DNA of 64,000 nucleotides from Amaricoccus macauensis_A (GTDB taxonomy: Bacteria; Pseudomonadota; Alphaproteobacteria; Rhodobacterales; Rhodobacteraceae): contig NZ_JBNAFY010000004.1 in the NCBI RefSeq assembly GCF_049800915.1, positions 186,001-250,000 on the forward strand, written 5' to 3'. The notes beneath the pieces were generated by a model. That model made no database searches. It was not told the DNA's origin and was given only the letters and a program-made list of their open reading frames with translations. This document shows, piece by piece, positions 48,917 to 58,286 of this stretch (position 1 is its first letter; every line of letters starts with the position of its first letter). A program made the translations under genes and the position numbers.

Positions 48917-49920
48917 TCCACACACCCGTCACTCCTCATATCCCCGTCCTGCTGGAGTCGCTGATCCAGGCGGTCTCCCCGGTTTCCGGCGTATGGCTCG
49001 ATGGAACCCTCGGTGCGGGTGGCTATACCCGCGCATTGCTGGAGGCTGGAGCAGCACATGTGATCGGCGTCGATCGCGATCCGGAAGCCCTCCGTCGCGC
49101 CGACGACTGGAAACCCGGCTATGGCGACGCGATCACCGTGCGAGAAGGCCGTTTCGGGGAGCTTGATCTGATCGCCCGCGAGGCGGGATTCGAGAAACTT
49201 GACGGCGTGGTGCTCGATATCGGCGTCTCCTCCATGCAGATCGACCAGGACGACCGCGGCTTTTCCTTCCAGAAGGAAGGGCCGCTCGACATGCGCATGG
49301 AGCAGTCGGGCACCTCCGCCGCCGATCTGGTGAACACCCTGCCCGAGGCCGAACTGGCCGACATCCTCTTCCAGCTCGGCGAAGAGCGTGCGTCTCGCCG
49401 GATCGCGAAAGCGATCGTCAAGGAACGGGCCACTACCCCTTTCGAGACGACGCTCCAGCTTGCCGCGATCATCGAGAAATGCCTGCCACGGCCCAAACCA
49501 GGCCAGCCTCATCCGGCGACCCGGAGTTTTCAGGCGCTGCGCATCGCGGTGAATAACGAACTGGGCGAACTGGCAAACGGCCTCACAGCGGCCGAAAATG
49601 CGCTCGCGCCGGGAGGATGGCTGGCTGTCGTCACCTTCCACTCGCTCGAGGACCGGATCGTCAAACGCTACATTCAGGCGAGCAGCGGCTCGAACCCCCG
49701 CGGCAATCGCCATGCCCCGGAAGGCGGCCCGGTGGATGAGCCGCGCTTTGAGCGCACGACGCGCAACGCCATCGCGCCATCTGCGTCCGAAACCGCCGCC
49801 AACCCCCGCGCGCGCTCGGCCAAGCTCCGCGTCGCCCGTCGTCTCGACGCACCCGCACTGCCGGTCGAGCCAGCCGAGCTCGGCCTTCCGCCAGTCGTGT
49901 TGCACGGAATGCGCCAATGA
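48913..49920 (+). CDS. rsmH: 16S rRNA (cytosine-1402-N4)-methyltransferase
   Basis: RsmH adds the N4-methyl of m4Cm1402 in the ribosomal P site, using SAM. The 335-residue protein has HIPVLLESLIQAV at the start, the SAM-binding LDGTLGAGGYTRALLEAGA and IGVDRDPEAL, the LDIGVSSMQIDQDDRGFSF element, and the conserved VVTFHSLEDRIVKR. GTG start overlaps the mraZ stop by four bases, and its own stop overlaps the ftsL ATG. Confidence 0.98.
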   Translation: MIHTPVTPHIPVLLESLIQAVSPVSGVWLDGTLGAGGYTRALLEAGAAHVIGVDRDPEALRRADDWKPGYGDAITVREGRFGELDLIAREAGFEKLDGVVLDIGVSSMQIDQDDRGFSFQKEGPLDMRMEQSGTSAADLVNTLPEAELADILFQLGEERASRRIAKAIVKERATTPFETTLQLAAIIEKCLPRPKPGQPHPATRSFQALRIAVNNELGELANGLTAAENALAPGGWLAVVTFHSLEDRIVKRYIQASSGSNPRGNRHAPEGGPVDEPRFERTTRNAIAPSASETAANPRARSAKLRVARRLDAPALPVEPAELGLPPVVLHGMRQ

Positions 49921-50246
49921 AACTGGTTCTCTATCTCTCAGCCATCACTTTCGTCGCCGTCTGCGCCACCTGGGCCTACAGGGTGAATTACTCGACCCGT
50001 GAGGCGATGGGGCGGGTCGTCGAGCTCCGGCGAGAAATCGCCCGCGAGCACGAAGCGCTCAACGCCCTGCGCGGCGAATGGGCCTATCTCAACCGTCCGG
50101 AGCGACTGCGGGCGCTGGTCGCGCAGAACCGAGACGCGCTCGGGCTCGTACCCCTCAACCCGGAGCATTTCGGCACGGTCGCCATCGTCGCCTATCCGCC
50201 CGAACCCGACAATCTTCAGGAAACCGCTGTGGAGGCCGAAAAATGA
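49917..50246 (+). CDS. ftsL: Cell division protein FtsL
   Basis: FtsL is a bitopic protein of the FtsQLB complex that links FtsI/FtsW activity to the divisome. The 109-residue protein has a very short cytoplasmic start, one transmembrane helix (LVLYLSAITFVAVCATWAYRV) and a periplasmic coiled coil (REAMGRVVELRREIAREHEALNALRGEWAYL) followed by a conserved NRPERLRALV. It was identified by topology and by position between rsmH and ftsI, since FtsL sequences vary greatly. ATGA overlaps exist at both ends. Confidence 0.93.
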   Translation: MKLVLYLSAITFVAVCATWAYRVNYSTREAMGRVVELRREIAREHEALNALRGEWAYLNRPERLRALVAQNRDALGLVPLNPEHFGTVAIVAYPPEPDNLQETAVEAEK

Positions 50247-52033
50247 TCAGACGCCCGCTTCGCCCTCTCGCGCGCGTGCTTTCCGCCCGCGAGGCTGGCA
50301 CCAATCCGGATTTCATCGAAGCGCAGGAACGCCAGCGGCGCTTCCTGGCCCGCCAAAGCCAGGAGCGGCGCAAGGCGGAGGCCCGCCTCGTCCTTCTTGG
50401 CGCCGTGTTCATTCTCGGTTTCTCCGCAGTCGCGGGGCGCATGGCCCTGGTTGCGGCCGCGATCCCGACCGAACCCGTTCACGGGTTCTCGCAGGACCCG
50501 ATCACCACCCAGCGCGCCGATATCGTCGACCGCAACGGCATCGTGCTCGCGACGAACACCGCCACGGCTTCGCTCTATGCCCACCCGCACGAGATGGTTG
50601 ATCCCGTTGCCGCGGCGAAGGGCCTGGCGTCGATCTTCGAGGATCTCGACGAAGACCAACTGCTGGCAAAATTCACGAGTGGCCGCAGGTTCCTCTGGAT
50701 CAGGCGAACCGTCTCGCCCGAACAGCGCCAGCTCGTGCATGATCTGGGCGAACCGGGGCTGCTGTTCGGCCCCCGCGAGCAGCGCCTCTATCCCAACGGA
50801 TCGGTCGCCGCCCATGTTCTGGGCAGCACCGGCTTCGGCCGCGAGGGGGTGAGTGCCGCCGAAATCGTTGGCAAGGCCGGCATTGAACGGACCTTCGACG
50901 CACGTCTTCGCGATACCGAGCGCACGAGCGAACCGCTTCGCCTGTCGCTCGACCTGCCCGTGCAGTCCGCGCTTCAGGAAGTTCTCGCCCAGGGCATGAA
51001 GGACATGAACGCCGTCGGCGCGGCGGGCATCCTGATGGAAGCCAAGACCGGTCGCATCCGCGCCATCACCAGTCTGCCGGAATTCGACGCGAACTTCCGC
51101 CCCGCGCTGCCATCGAGCGGCGATCCGGCGGACAGCCCGCTCTTCAATCGCGCAGCCCAGGGTCGCTACGAACTCGGCTCGACCTTCAAGCCGCTCACCG
51201 TGGCCCACGCCTTGGAAAACGGCGTCGTGTCGCCGCACACCATGATCGAGACCAAGGGACCGATGAAATGGGGCCGCTACACGATCCGCGATTTCCGGGA
51301 CTACGGCCCCCGGCTCAGCGTCACCGACGTTCTGGTCAAATCCTCGAACATCGGCACGGCCCGCATCGCCGTCGAAATGGGCACCGAAAGCCAGAAGGCC
51401 CTTCTTGAGGAGCTCGGCTTCTTCGAACCGGTGCGTCTCGAGATCCCCGAGGCGACGCAGGCAATGCCGCTTCTGCCAACCCGCTGGTCCGACCTGACGA
51501 CCATGACCATCTCCTATGGCCACGGCATTGCCATCACCCCGCTCCATCTTGCGTCCGCCTACGCGACCCTCGCCAATGGCGGCTATCGCGTCACGCCGAC
51601 GCTGATCGAGGATGGCCAGATCACACCGGGCCCGCGTGTTTTCTCGGAGCGGACCTCCCGCGAGGTGCGCGAGATGATGCGCCAGGTCGTGATGCGTGGC
51701 ACAGCCAAAGAGGCGGATGTGCCCGGCTACGAAATCGCGGGCAAGACCGGCACCGCCGACAAACCCTCGGCAACCGGTGGCTACGAGCGGGACAAGGTCA
51801 TCTCCACCTTCGCCTCCTTCTTCCCGGCTTCCGATCCGGAATACGTGCTGATCGTGAGCCTCGACGAACCGGAAACCATCATCAACAAGACCCGTTTCCG
51901 CACCGCCGGCCTTACGGCCGCACCGGTCGCTGCAGACGTCATCGCGCGGATTGCCCCCGTATTGGGCATGCGCCCCAAGCCGGAGGGTGCGGGCCCCGAA
52001 CAGGTGCTTTACACGCTTGCCGGAAACGAATAG
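50243..52033 (+). CDS. ftsI: Peptidoglycan D,D-transpeptidase FtsI (PBP3)
   Basis: FtsI cross-links septal peptidoglycan. The 596-residue class B penicillin-binding protein has a cytoplasmic tail, one membrane anchor (LVLLGAVFILGFSAVAGRMALVA), a pedestal domain beginning RADIVDRNGIVLATN, and a transpeptidase domain with all active-site motifs: STFK (Ser313), SSN (about 367-369) and KTGT (from Lys501). The start ATG overlaps the ftsL stop by three bases. murE follows after 34 bases. Confidence 0.98.
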   Translation: MIRRPLRPLARVLSAREAGTNPDFIEAQERQRRFLARQSQERRKAEARLVLLGAVFILGFSAVAGRMALVAAAIPTEPVHGFSQDPITTQRADIVDRNGIVLATNTATASLYAHPHEMVDPVAAAKGLASIFEDLDEDQLLAKFTSGRRFLWIRRTVSPEQRQLVHDLGEPGLLFGPREQRLYPNGSVAAHVLGSTGFGREGVSAAEIVGKAGIERTFDARLRDTERTSEPLRLSLDLPVQSALQEVLAQGMKDMNAVGAAGILMEAKTGRIRAITSLPEFDANFRPALPSSGDPADSPLFNRAAQGRYELGSTFKPLTVAHALENGVVSPHTMIETKGPMKWGRYTIRDFRDYGPRLSVTDVLVKSSNIGTARIAVEMGTESQKALLEELGFFEPVRLEIPEATQAMPLLPTRWSDLTTMTISYGHGIAITPLHLASAYATLANGGYRVTPTLIEDGQITPGPRVFSERTSREVREMMRQVVMRGTAKEADVPGYEIAGKTGTADKPSATGGYERDKVISTFASFFPASDPEYVLIVSLDEPETIINKTRFRTAGLTAAPVAADVIARIAPVLGMRPKPEGAGPEQVLYTLAGNE

Positions 52034-52067
52034 CCGATGAGGCGTAGAGGGTCACAGTCGGGGCGCG

Positions 52068-53588
52068 ATGACCGGAACAAAGCGGACAGATACCCTGATC
52101 GGGTTTGAGGCACTCGGCCTTCTCACCGGAACCCGCCGGGGCGGTGACTGGGCGGGCGTGCTTCCTGAGATCACCGGTCTCTCGGTGGACAGCCGGAAGA
52201 CCGAGCCGGGCCACCTCTTCGTGGCCCTTCCAGGATCCAATACCCATGGCGCGGAATTCGTTTCCTATGCCCTGCGCATGGGGGCGGTTGCCGTTCTCAC
52301 CGATCCGCGCGGGCTTGAACTTGCCGAGGCCGAAATCGGCCCCCTGAACATCCCGGTGATCGTCTCCGAAGATCCGCGCTACAGCTTCGCCATAGCAGCC
52401 TCGCGCTGGTTCGGCGGTCAGCCCGACGTGATCGTCGCGGTTACGGGCACCAATGGCAAGACATCGGTGGCAAGCTTCACGCGGCAGATCTGGGAAACCA
52501 TGGGCGAACGGGCCGTAAACTTTGGCACTACGGGTGTCGAAGGTGCGGTTTCCGCGCCGCTGAGCCACACCACACCCGAACCGATCACACTCCACAGCCT
52601 GCTCGATGACCTGACCGACCAAGGGGTCAGCCACGCCGCGATGGAGGCATCGAGCCACGGGCTCGACCAGTGCCGCCTCGACGGAGTGCGCCTGAGTGCT
52701 GCGGGCTTTACGAACATCACCCGCGACCACCTCGACTATCACCCAGATTTCGAGAGCTATTTCGACGCAAAACTGCGCCTCTTCCGCAAGATCCTGCCGC
52801 GCAACGGCACGGCGGTCATCAACCTCGATGATCCTCAGGGCGGAATGGTCCTTTCCGCCGCGCAGGAGCGTGGTCAGAGCGTGCTTACCGTGGGCCGCAC
52901 GGAGCTTGCCGACCTCCGCCTGCTCGCTCAGCGTTTCGATGCGACGGGCCAGGAGGTTCTCTACTCGTGGAAGGGCAAGAGCCAACGCGCGAGGCTCAAC
53001 CTGATCGGCGGTTTCCAGGCCAGCAATGCGCTCATGGCCGCGGGTCTCGCGATCGGCTCCGGCAGCGATCCGGAGAGCGTCCTGCCTGCGATCGAGCAGT
53101 TGCGGACCGTGCGCGGACGGATGGAACTCGCCGCAACGCGCGCCAACGGTGCCTCGGTTTTCGTTGATTACGCCCATACGCCCGACGCGCTCACCACCGC
53201 GATCAACGCCCTTCGCCCTCATTCCATGGGCCGGTTGATCGTCGTCTTCGGCGCCGGCGGTGATCGTGACAGGGGCAAACGCCCGCTCATGGGGGCTGCC
53301 GCCGCACGCGCCGCAGACGTGATTTTCGTGACAGACGACAACCCGCGCAATGAGGACCCCGGTGAGATCCGCGCCGAAATTCTCGCCGGCTGTCCCGATG
53401 CCACGGAGATCGGCGACCGCGCCGAGGCCATCCTCGCGGCCGTCGATACGCTGCAGCCTGGCGACGCCCTGCTCATCGCGGGCAAGGGCCACGAAACCGG
53501 TCAGATCATCGGCTCCGACACTTTGCCCTTCGACGACATCGAACAGGCCAGCGTCGCTGTTGCAGCACTCGACGGGCTCGGCGCATGA
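52068..53588 (+). CDS. murE: UDP-MurNAc-L-Ala-D-Glu:meso-diaminopimelate ligase
   Basis: MurE adds meso-diaminopimelate to the peptidoglycan precursor. The 506-residue protein has the N-terminal UDP-binding domain (ITGLSVDSRKTEPGHLFVAL), ATP loop VTGTNGKTSVASF, the carbamylated-Lys region EASSHGLDQCRLDG, and the substrate-specificity motif in the C-terminal domain VTDDNPRNEDP (DNPR, which binds meso-DAP). dapB, needed to make DAP, lies near the end of the window. Its stop overlaps the murF ATG by three bases. Confidence 0.98.
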   Translation: MTGTKRTDTLIGFEALGLLTGTRRGGDWAGVLPEITGLSVDSRKTEPGHLFVALPGSNTHGAEFVSYALRMGAVAVLTDPRGLELAEAEIGPLNIPVIVSEDPRYSFAIAASRWFGGQPDVIVAVTGTNGKTSVASFTRQIWETMGERAVNFGTTGVEGAVSAPLSHTTPEPITLHSLLDDLTDQGVSHAAMEASSHGLDQCRLDGVRLSAAGFTNITRDHLDYHPDFESYFDAKLRLFRKILPRNGTAVINLDDPQGGMVLSAAQERGQSVLTVGRTELADLRLLAQRFDATGQEVLYSWKGKSQRARLNLIGGFQASNALMAAGLAIGSGSDPESVLPAIEQLRTVRGRMELAATRANGASVFVDYAHTPDALTTAINALRPHSMGRLIVVFGAGGDRDRGKRPLMGAAAARAADVIFVTDDNPRNEDPGEIRAEILAGCPDATEIGDRAEAILAAVDTLQPGDALLIAGKGHETGQIIGSDTLPFDDIEQASVAVAALDGLGA

Positions 53589-55030
53589 CACCTCTCTGGA
53601 CCCGCGATGAAGCGGTGCGCGCGACAGGGGGCACATGCCCTTCAGACTGGACTGCGACAGGCGTTTCCATCGACACCCGCACGCTCCGGCCCGGTGACCT
53701 CTTCATCGCGCTGAAGGATGTGCGCGACGGGCACGATTTCGTAGCCCAGGCTTTCGAGAAGGGCGCTGGGGCGGCTCTCGTCTCCCGCCACCCCGAAGGG
53801 GTCGCAGCCGATGCGCCCCTGCTGGTGGTCCCAGACGTGCTGGAAGGTCTCCGCGCCCTTGCCACCGCAGCACGTTCGCGCTTCCAAGGCAGGCTCGTCG
53901 CCGTGACGGGATCCGTCGGAAAGACCAGTTCCAAGGAAATGCTGCGTCATGTCCTTGGTGCGCAGGCCATCACCCATGCCGCCGAAAAGAGCTACAACAA
54001 TCACTGGGGGGTGCCGCTCACGCTCGCGCGCATGCCGGCGGATGCGGCCTTTGCCGTGATCGAGATCGGCATGAATGCTCCGGGCGAGATCGCGCCGCTC
54101 TCGCGCCTTGCGAGGCCCGATGTGGCCCTGATCACCGCCGTCGAGGCGGTCCACCTGGCGGCCTTCCGCGACATCCGTGGCATTGCCCGCGAAAAGGCCG
54201 CGATCATGGAGGGGCTCGAGCCCGGCGGCATCATCGTCCTCAACCGTGACACGCCCACCTACCCGACCCTCTTGCGCGCCGCCCGTCACCGCCGGGCCGC
54301 CCCGGTCCGCTTCGGCAGTACCGGGCGCCCCGAACTCCGCCTCGTGGAAGCCGCAATCGGAAAGACCGGCACTTCGGTCTCGGCGCGCAATGGCAGAACC
54401 CCCTTCTACTTCCGCATCGGCGCGCGCGGCCGCCATCTCGCAATGAATGCGCTTGGCGTCCTAGCCTGCGTCGAGGCCCTCGGCGCGGATGTTGGCCGTG
54501 CTGCGATCAGCCTCGCGAGCTGGGAACCGCCGGATGGGCGTGGCGCGCGCTGGAAGATCGACCTTGGCCCTGCCGGCATGGATGGCAGCATCACGCTGAT
54601 CGACGAAAGCTACAACGCCAACCCGGCCGCGGTTGCCGCAACGCTCGAGGTGCTCGCCGCCGAAGAGCCGCAGCATGATGTCGGGCGCGTGGCGAAGGGC
54701 CGGCGTATCGCGTTCCTGGGCGACATGCTCGAACTGGGCCCCGAGGAGATCCACCTCCACGCGGGCCTCGCCAAGGTTCCTGCGCTGGACGCCATCACGG
54801 TCGTGCACTGCGCCGGCGAACGCATGCAGGCGCTTCACGAGGCCCTTCCGCCGGACAGGCGCGGCGAATGGTTCCAGTCCTCTGACCAGATGGCCACACG
54901 TGCACGAAAGTTGCTGGATGCCGGCGACATTGCGATGGTAAAGGGGTCATTCGGCTCGAAAATGGGATTGGTCGTCGACGCCATAAAGTCGCTCGGCGAA
55001 GCAACTCCGGAACTCCCCGAGGAAGGCTAG
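53585..55030 (+). CDS. murF: UDP-MurNAc-tripeptide:D-Ala-D-Ala ligase
   Basis: MurF adds D-Ala-D-Ala to complete the UDP-MurNAc-pentapeptide. The 481-residue protein shows the Mur ligase ATP loop VTGSVGKTSSKEM, EKSYNNHWGVPLTLARM and IEIGMNAPGEI in the central domain, and the C-terminal LIDESYNANPAAVAATLEVL and FLGDMLELG. It sits between murE and mraY with an ATGA overlap upstream and a 10-base gap downstream. Confidence 0.98.
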   Translation: MTPLWTRDEAVRATGGTCPSDWTATGVSIDTRTLRPGDLFIALKDVRDGHDFVAQAFEKGAGAALVSRHPEGVAADAPLLVVPDVLEGLRALATAARSRFQGRLVAVTGSVGKTSSKEMLRHVLGAQAITHAAEKSYNNHWGVPLTLARMPADAAFAVIEIGMNAPGEIAPLSRLARPDVALITAVEAVHLAAFRDIRGIAREKAAIMEGLEPGGIIVLNRDTPTYPTLLRAARHRRAAPVRFGSTGRPELRLVEAAIGKTGTSVSARNGRTPFYFRIGARGRHLAMNALGVLACVEALGADVGRAAISLASWEPPDGRGARWKIDLGPAGMDGSITLIDESYNANPAAVAATLEVLAAEEPQHDVGRVAKGRRIAFLGDMLELGPEEIHLHAGLAKVPALDAITVVHCAGERMQALHEALPPDRRGEWFQSSDQMATRARKLLDAGDIAMVKGSFGSKMGLVVDAIKSLGEATPELPEEG

Positions 55031-55040
55031 CACAGAGAAG

Positions 55041-56126
55041 ATGCTCTATTATCTCGCCGAACTGTCGGACAGTATCAGCTTCCTGAACGTCTTCAGATAC
55101 ATCACCTTCCGTGCGGGCGGCGCGTTCCTCACGGCCCTCATATTCGGCTTTCTCTTCGGCCGTCCCCTGATCGAGACCCTGCGCGTGCGCCAGGGCCGGG
55201 GGCAGCCGATCCGCTCCGACGGACCCGAAGGCCACATTCTCTCGAAGGCCGGAACTCCCACCATGGGCGGACTGCTGATCTTATCGGCCCTTCTCTTTTC
55301 CACCCTGCTCTGGGCGCGACTGGACAACGGCTTCGTCTGGCTCGTGATGCTCGTGACCTTCGGCTTCGGCCTGATCGGCTTCGCGGATGACTATGCCAAG
55401 GTCCGCAAGCAGCACCACGCAGGCGTCTCGGGCCGGGTCCGGCTCGGCGCGGGTTTCGCCATCGCCGCCATTGCGGGCGGGTGGGCGATGTATCTTCACC
55501 CCTCGGAACTTTCCGGCGAACTCGCATTTCCGGTCTTCAAGGAATACCTGCTCGGACTGAGCTTCCTCTTCGTGCCCTTCGCCATGCTGGTGATCGTGGG
55601 CGCGGCAAACGCCGTGAACCTCACCGACGGTCTCGATGGCCTCGCCATCATGCCGGTGATGATCGCAGCCGGCTCCTTCGGGATCATCGCCTATGTGGTC
55701 GGCCGGGTCGATTTCACCAACTACCTCGGGCTCCACTTCGTCCCCGGAACCGGCGAGATCCTGATCTTCGTCGCGGCCCTCATCGGCGGGGGCCTGGGGT
55801 TCCTGTGGTATAACGCTCCGCCTGCGGCTGTCTTCATGGGCGATACCGGCTCACTGGCATTGGGCGGCGCACTCGGTGCGATCGCAGTTGCCACGAAGCA
55901 CGAGATCGTGCTCGCGATCATTGGCGGGCTCTTCGTGGTGGAAGCGCTCTCCGTCATCATTCAGGTCGCCTATTACAAACGGACGAAGAAGCGCGTCTTC
56001 CTGATGGCGCCGATCCACCACCATTTCGAGAAACTCGGCTGGGCCGAGCCACAAATCGTCATCCGGTTCTGGATCATTTCGCTCATTCTCGCGATGATCG
56101 GGCTCGCGACACTCAAGCTGCGGTAG
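55041..56126 (+). CDS. mraY: Phospho-MurNAc-pentapeptide transferase MraY
   Basis: MraY transfers phospho-MurNAc-pentapeptide to undecaprenyl phosphate, making lipid I. The 361-residue polytopic protein has ten predicted helices and the signatures GHILSKAGTPTMGGLLIL, FADDYAKVRKQHHAG (the catalytic Asp-Asp), NAVNLTDGLDGLA, FMGDTGSLALGGALG and MAPIHHHFEKLGW. All are intact. It is followed after 39 bases by a ClpP-like gene instead of murD. Confidence 0.98.
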   Translation: MLYYLAELSDSISFLNVFRYITFRAGGAFLTALIFGFLFGRPLIETLRVRQGRGQPIRSDGPEGHILSKAGTPTMGGLLILSALLFSTLLWARLDNGFVWLVMLVTFGFGLIGFADDYAKVRKQHHAGVSGRVRLGAGFAIAAIAGGWAMYLHPSELSGELAFPVFKEYLLGLSFLFVPFAMLVIVGAANAVNLTDGLDGLAIMPVMIAAGSFGIIAYVVGRVDFTNYLGLHFVPGTGEILIFVAALIGGGLGFLWYNAPPAAVFMGDTGSLALGGALGAIAVATKHEIVLAIIGGLFVVEALSVIIQVAYYKRTKKRVFLMAPIHHHFEKLGWAEPQIVIRFWIISLILAMIGLATLKLR

Positions 56127-56165
56127 AATCGCACGCGCAAACTACAATTCGGAGGCTCCGGAAAA

Positions 56166-56771
56166 ATGCTGCACTATCCCGTGCTCGAAGATGAGACCGA
56201 AGACGACAAGTCGGACGACAAGGCACCGGCCGGAAAGGCCGAGGCCCTGTTCTTCCAGAGCCGCAACGTGATCATCACCGGCACGATCAACGACAAGCTG
56301 GCCCGTGGTGCGGTCACCCAGCTGCTCGCCCTTGCCGAGGCAAGCGACGATCCGATCAACGTGATCATTTCCTCGCCCGGCGGCCACGTCGAGTCGGGCG
56401 ACATGGTTCACGACATGATCCAGTTCATCAAACCCAAGGTGCGTGTGATCGGGTCCGGCTGGGTCGCGAGCGCGGGCGCCCTGATCTTTGTCGGCGCCGC
56501 GAAGGAAAACCGCTACTGCCTGCCCAACACGCGCTTCCTGCTGCACGAACCCCGCGGCGGCATCGGCGGACAGGCGACGGACATGATGATCCAGGCCGAA
56601 CAGATCCGCATCATGCGCGAGCGGTTCCACAAGCTCTTCGCCGAAGCCACGGGCCACACCCCCGAGAAGATCGCCGAGGACACCCACCGCGATTTCTGGC
56701 TCACTGCCTCGGAAGCGATCGATTACGGTCTGAACAACAAGATCATCAGGTCCGTCACGGAACTCGGCTAA
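56166..56771 (+). CDS. ClpP-like serine protease subunit inside the dcw cluster
   Basis: This 201-residue protein aligns with ClpP over its whole core: IISSPGGHVESGDMVHDMI (oxyanion Gly-Gly), SGWVASAGALIFVGA with Ser102 as nucleophile, TRFLLHEPRGGIGGQATDM with His127, and THRDFWLTASEAIDYGL with Asp176. The catalytic triad is thus complete. The first 30 residues (an acidic stretch with EDETEDDKSDDKAPAGK) replace the usual ClpP processing and axial-loop region, so docking to ClpA or ClpX may differ. A GGAGG precedes the ATG. It lies between mraY and murD in the same direction. A dedicated envelope-linked role is inference. Confidence 0.9.
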   Translation: MLHYPVLEDETEDDKSDDKAPAGKAEALFFQSRNVIITGTINDKLARGAVTQLLALAEASDDPINVIISSPGGHVESGDMVHDMIQFIKPKVRVIGSGWVASAGALIFVGAAKENRYCLPNTRFLLHEPRGGIGGQATDMMIQAEQIRIMRERFHKLFAEATGHTPEKIAEDTHRDFWLTASEAIDYGLNNKIIRSVTELG

Positions 56772-56864
56772 GACCGGCACACCTGACAAGAAGCTCATTC
56801 GGCATGACATCATGAAGCTTGCACAAGACACCGTGCTCTGCCCGACACGCCGGATGAGCAAACC

Positions 56865-58274
56865 ATGATCCCCGTCCGTGGATATGATGGCCACAAGGTC
56901 GCGGTCCTGGGCCTTGGCCGCTCGGGATTTCCGGCCGTTCAGGCCTTGAAGGCCGGCGGTGCGGAAGTCGTTGCATGGGATGACGGAGAAGCGGCGCGCG
57001 AAACCGCCGAGGCCAACGGGATTGCCATCGCGGACCTTTCCCGGCCCGGGGCGCTCGAAGGTGTCAAGGCACTGATCGTCAGCCCCGGCATCCCGCATCT
57101 CTACCCGGCCCCGCATCCGGCGATAGCCGCCGCCTGGGACGCAGGCGTTGCGGTCGACAACGATGTCGGCCTGTTCTTCCGGTCCTTCGCAACCGAGGAA
57201 TGGGACGAGTTCGACCGGGTGCCGCAGGTGGTCTGCATCACCGGCTCCAATGGCAAATCGACGACAACCGCACTGCTCACCCATATTCTGTCCGATGCAG
57301 GACGGCCGGTGCAGATGGGCGGAAATATCGGCCGCGGCGTCCTGGATCTCGAACCGGCGGATGACGGCATGATCGTGGTGCTGGAGCTCTCTTCGTACCA
57401 GACGGATCTCGCCCGCGCGTTGCAACCCGACATCGCGGTGTTTCTCAATCTCTCCCCCGACCATCTCGATCGCCACGGCGGGCGTGGTGGCTATTTCGCC
57501 GCCAAGAAACGCCTCTTCACCCAGGGCGGGCCCGGTCGGAGCATCATCGGCGTGGATGAGCACGAAGGCCGCTTTCTGGCCAATGTCATGCGCGAAATGG
57601 CAGATAGCGGCGAACCGGTGATCACCATTTCCTCCGGTCGCAAGCTTGCAGGGCCCGGCTGGTCCGTCTTCGCCCGCAAGGGGCACCTGGCCGAATGGCG
57701 CCACGGGCGGCAGCTCGCGTCCTTCGACCTGCGTCCCATCGCAACCTTGCCCGGCGCCCACAATCATCAGAATGCCTGCGCCGCCTATGCCGCCGCGCGC
57801 AGCCTCGGGCTCGGCCCTCGTCAGATCGAGAAGGCCATGGCCAGCTATCCCGGCCTGCCGCACCGGGCACAGCTCGTGGCGGAAGTCGGTGGCGTCCGCT
57901 TCGTCAACGACTCGAAGGCCACGAACGCGGATGCCGCAGGCCGGTCACTGTCGAGTTTCGAGCGCATCCACTGGATCGCCGGGGGCCGTGCCAAGGAAGG
58001 CGGCATCGCAAGCCTCGAACCGCTGTTCGAGAGGCTCCGCCACTCCTACCTGATTGGCGAGGCCGCGGAGAGCTTCGCCGCACAACTCGGCCCTTCCCCC
58101 TACTCGCTCTGCGGAACGCTGGATGCCGCGGTTGCACTGGCCTTCGAGCGGGCCGAACCGGGTGACACCATCCTTCTCGCACCTGCCTGTGCGAGCTTCG
58201 ACCAGTTCTCCAGCTTCGAGGCCCGCGGAGATGCCTTCACTCGGATAGTGGAACGGCTGACCGCGCGGAAATAG
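56865..58274 (+). CDS. murD: UDP-MurNAc-L-Ala:D-Glu ligase
   Basis: MurD adds D-glutamate to UDP-MurNAc-L-Ala. The 469-residue protein has an N-terminal Rossmann domain (KVAVLGLGRSGFPAVQALKAGG), the ATP loop ITGSNGKSTTTAL, the metal-binding region VVLELSSYQTDLARAL and LNLSPDHLDRHGG, NDSKATNADAAG in the central domain, and LAPACASFDQFSSFEARGDAF near the end. It closes this part of the dcw cluster, since the next gene is on the other strand. Confidence 0.98.
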   Translation: MIPVRGYDGHKVAVLGLGRSGFPAVQALKAGGAEVVAWDDGEAARETAEANGIAIADLSRPGALEGVKALIVSPGIPHLYPAPHPAIAAAWDAGVAVDNDVGLFFRSFATEEWDEFDRVPQVVCITGSNGKSTTTALLTHILSDAGRPVQMGGNIGRGVLDLEPADDGMIVVLELSSYQTDLARALQPDIAVFLNLSPDHLDRHGGRGGYFAAKKRLFTQGGPGRSIIGVDEHEGRFLANVMREMADSGEPVITISSGRKLAGPGWSVFARKGHLAEWRHGRQLASFDLRPIATLPGAHNHQNACAAYAAARSLGLGPRQIEKAMASYPGLPHRAQLVAEVGGVRFVNDSKATNADAAGRSLSSFERIHWIAGGRAKEGGIASLEPLFERLRHSYLIGEAAESFAAQLGPSPYSLCGTLDAAVALAFERAEPGDTILLAPACASFDQFSSFEARGDAFTRIVERLTARK

Positions 58275-58286
58275 CCGGCGGGCCTG

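Noticed and set aside
51939..53636. Minus-strand frame of 565 codons opposite murE and the ftsI end
   Set aside because: murE is fully supported; the antisense product is unrelated to any family I know. The same holds for frames at 50216-51547 and 56142-57863.
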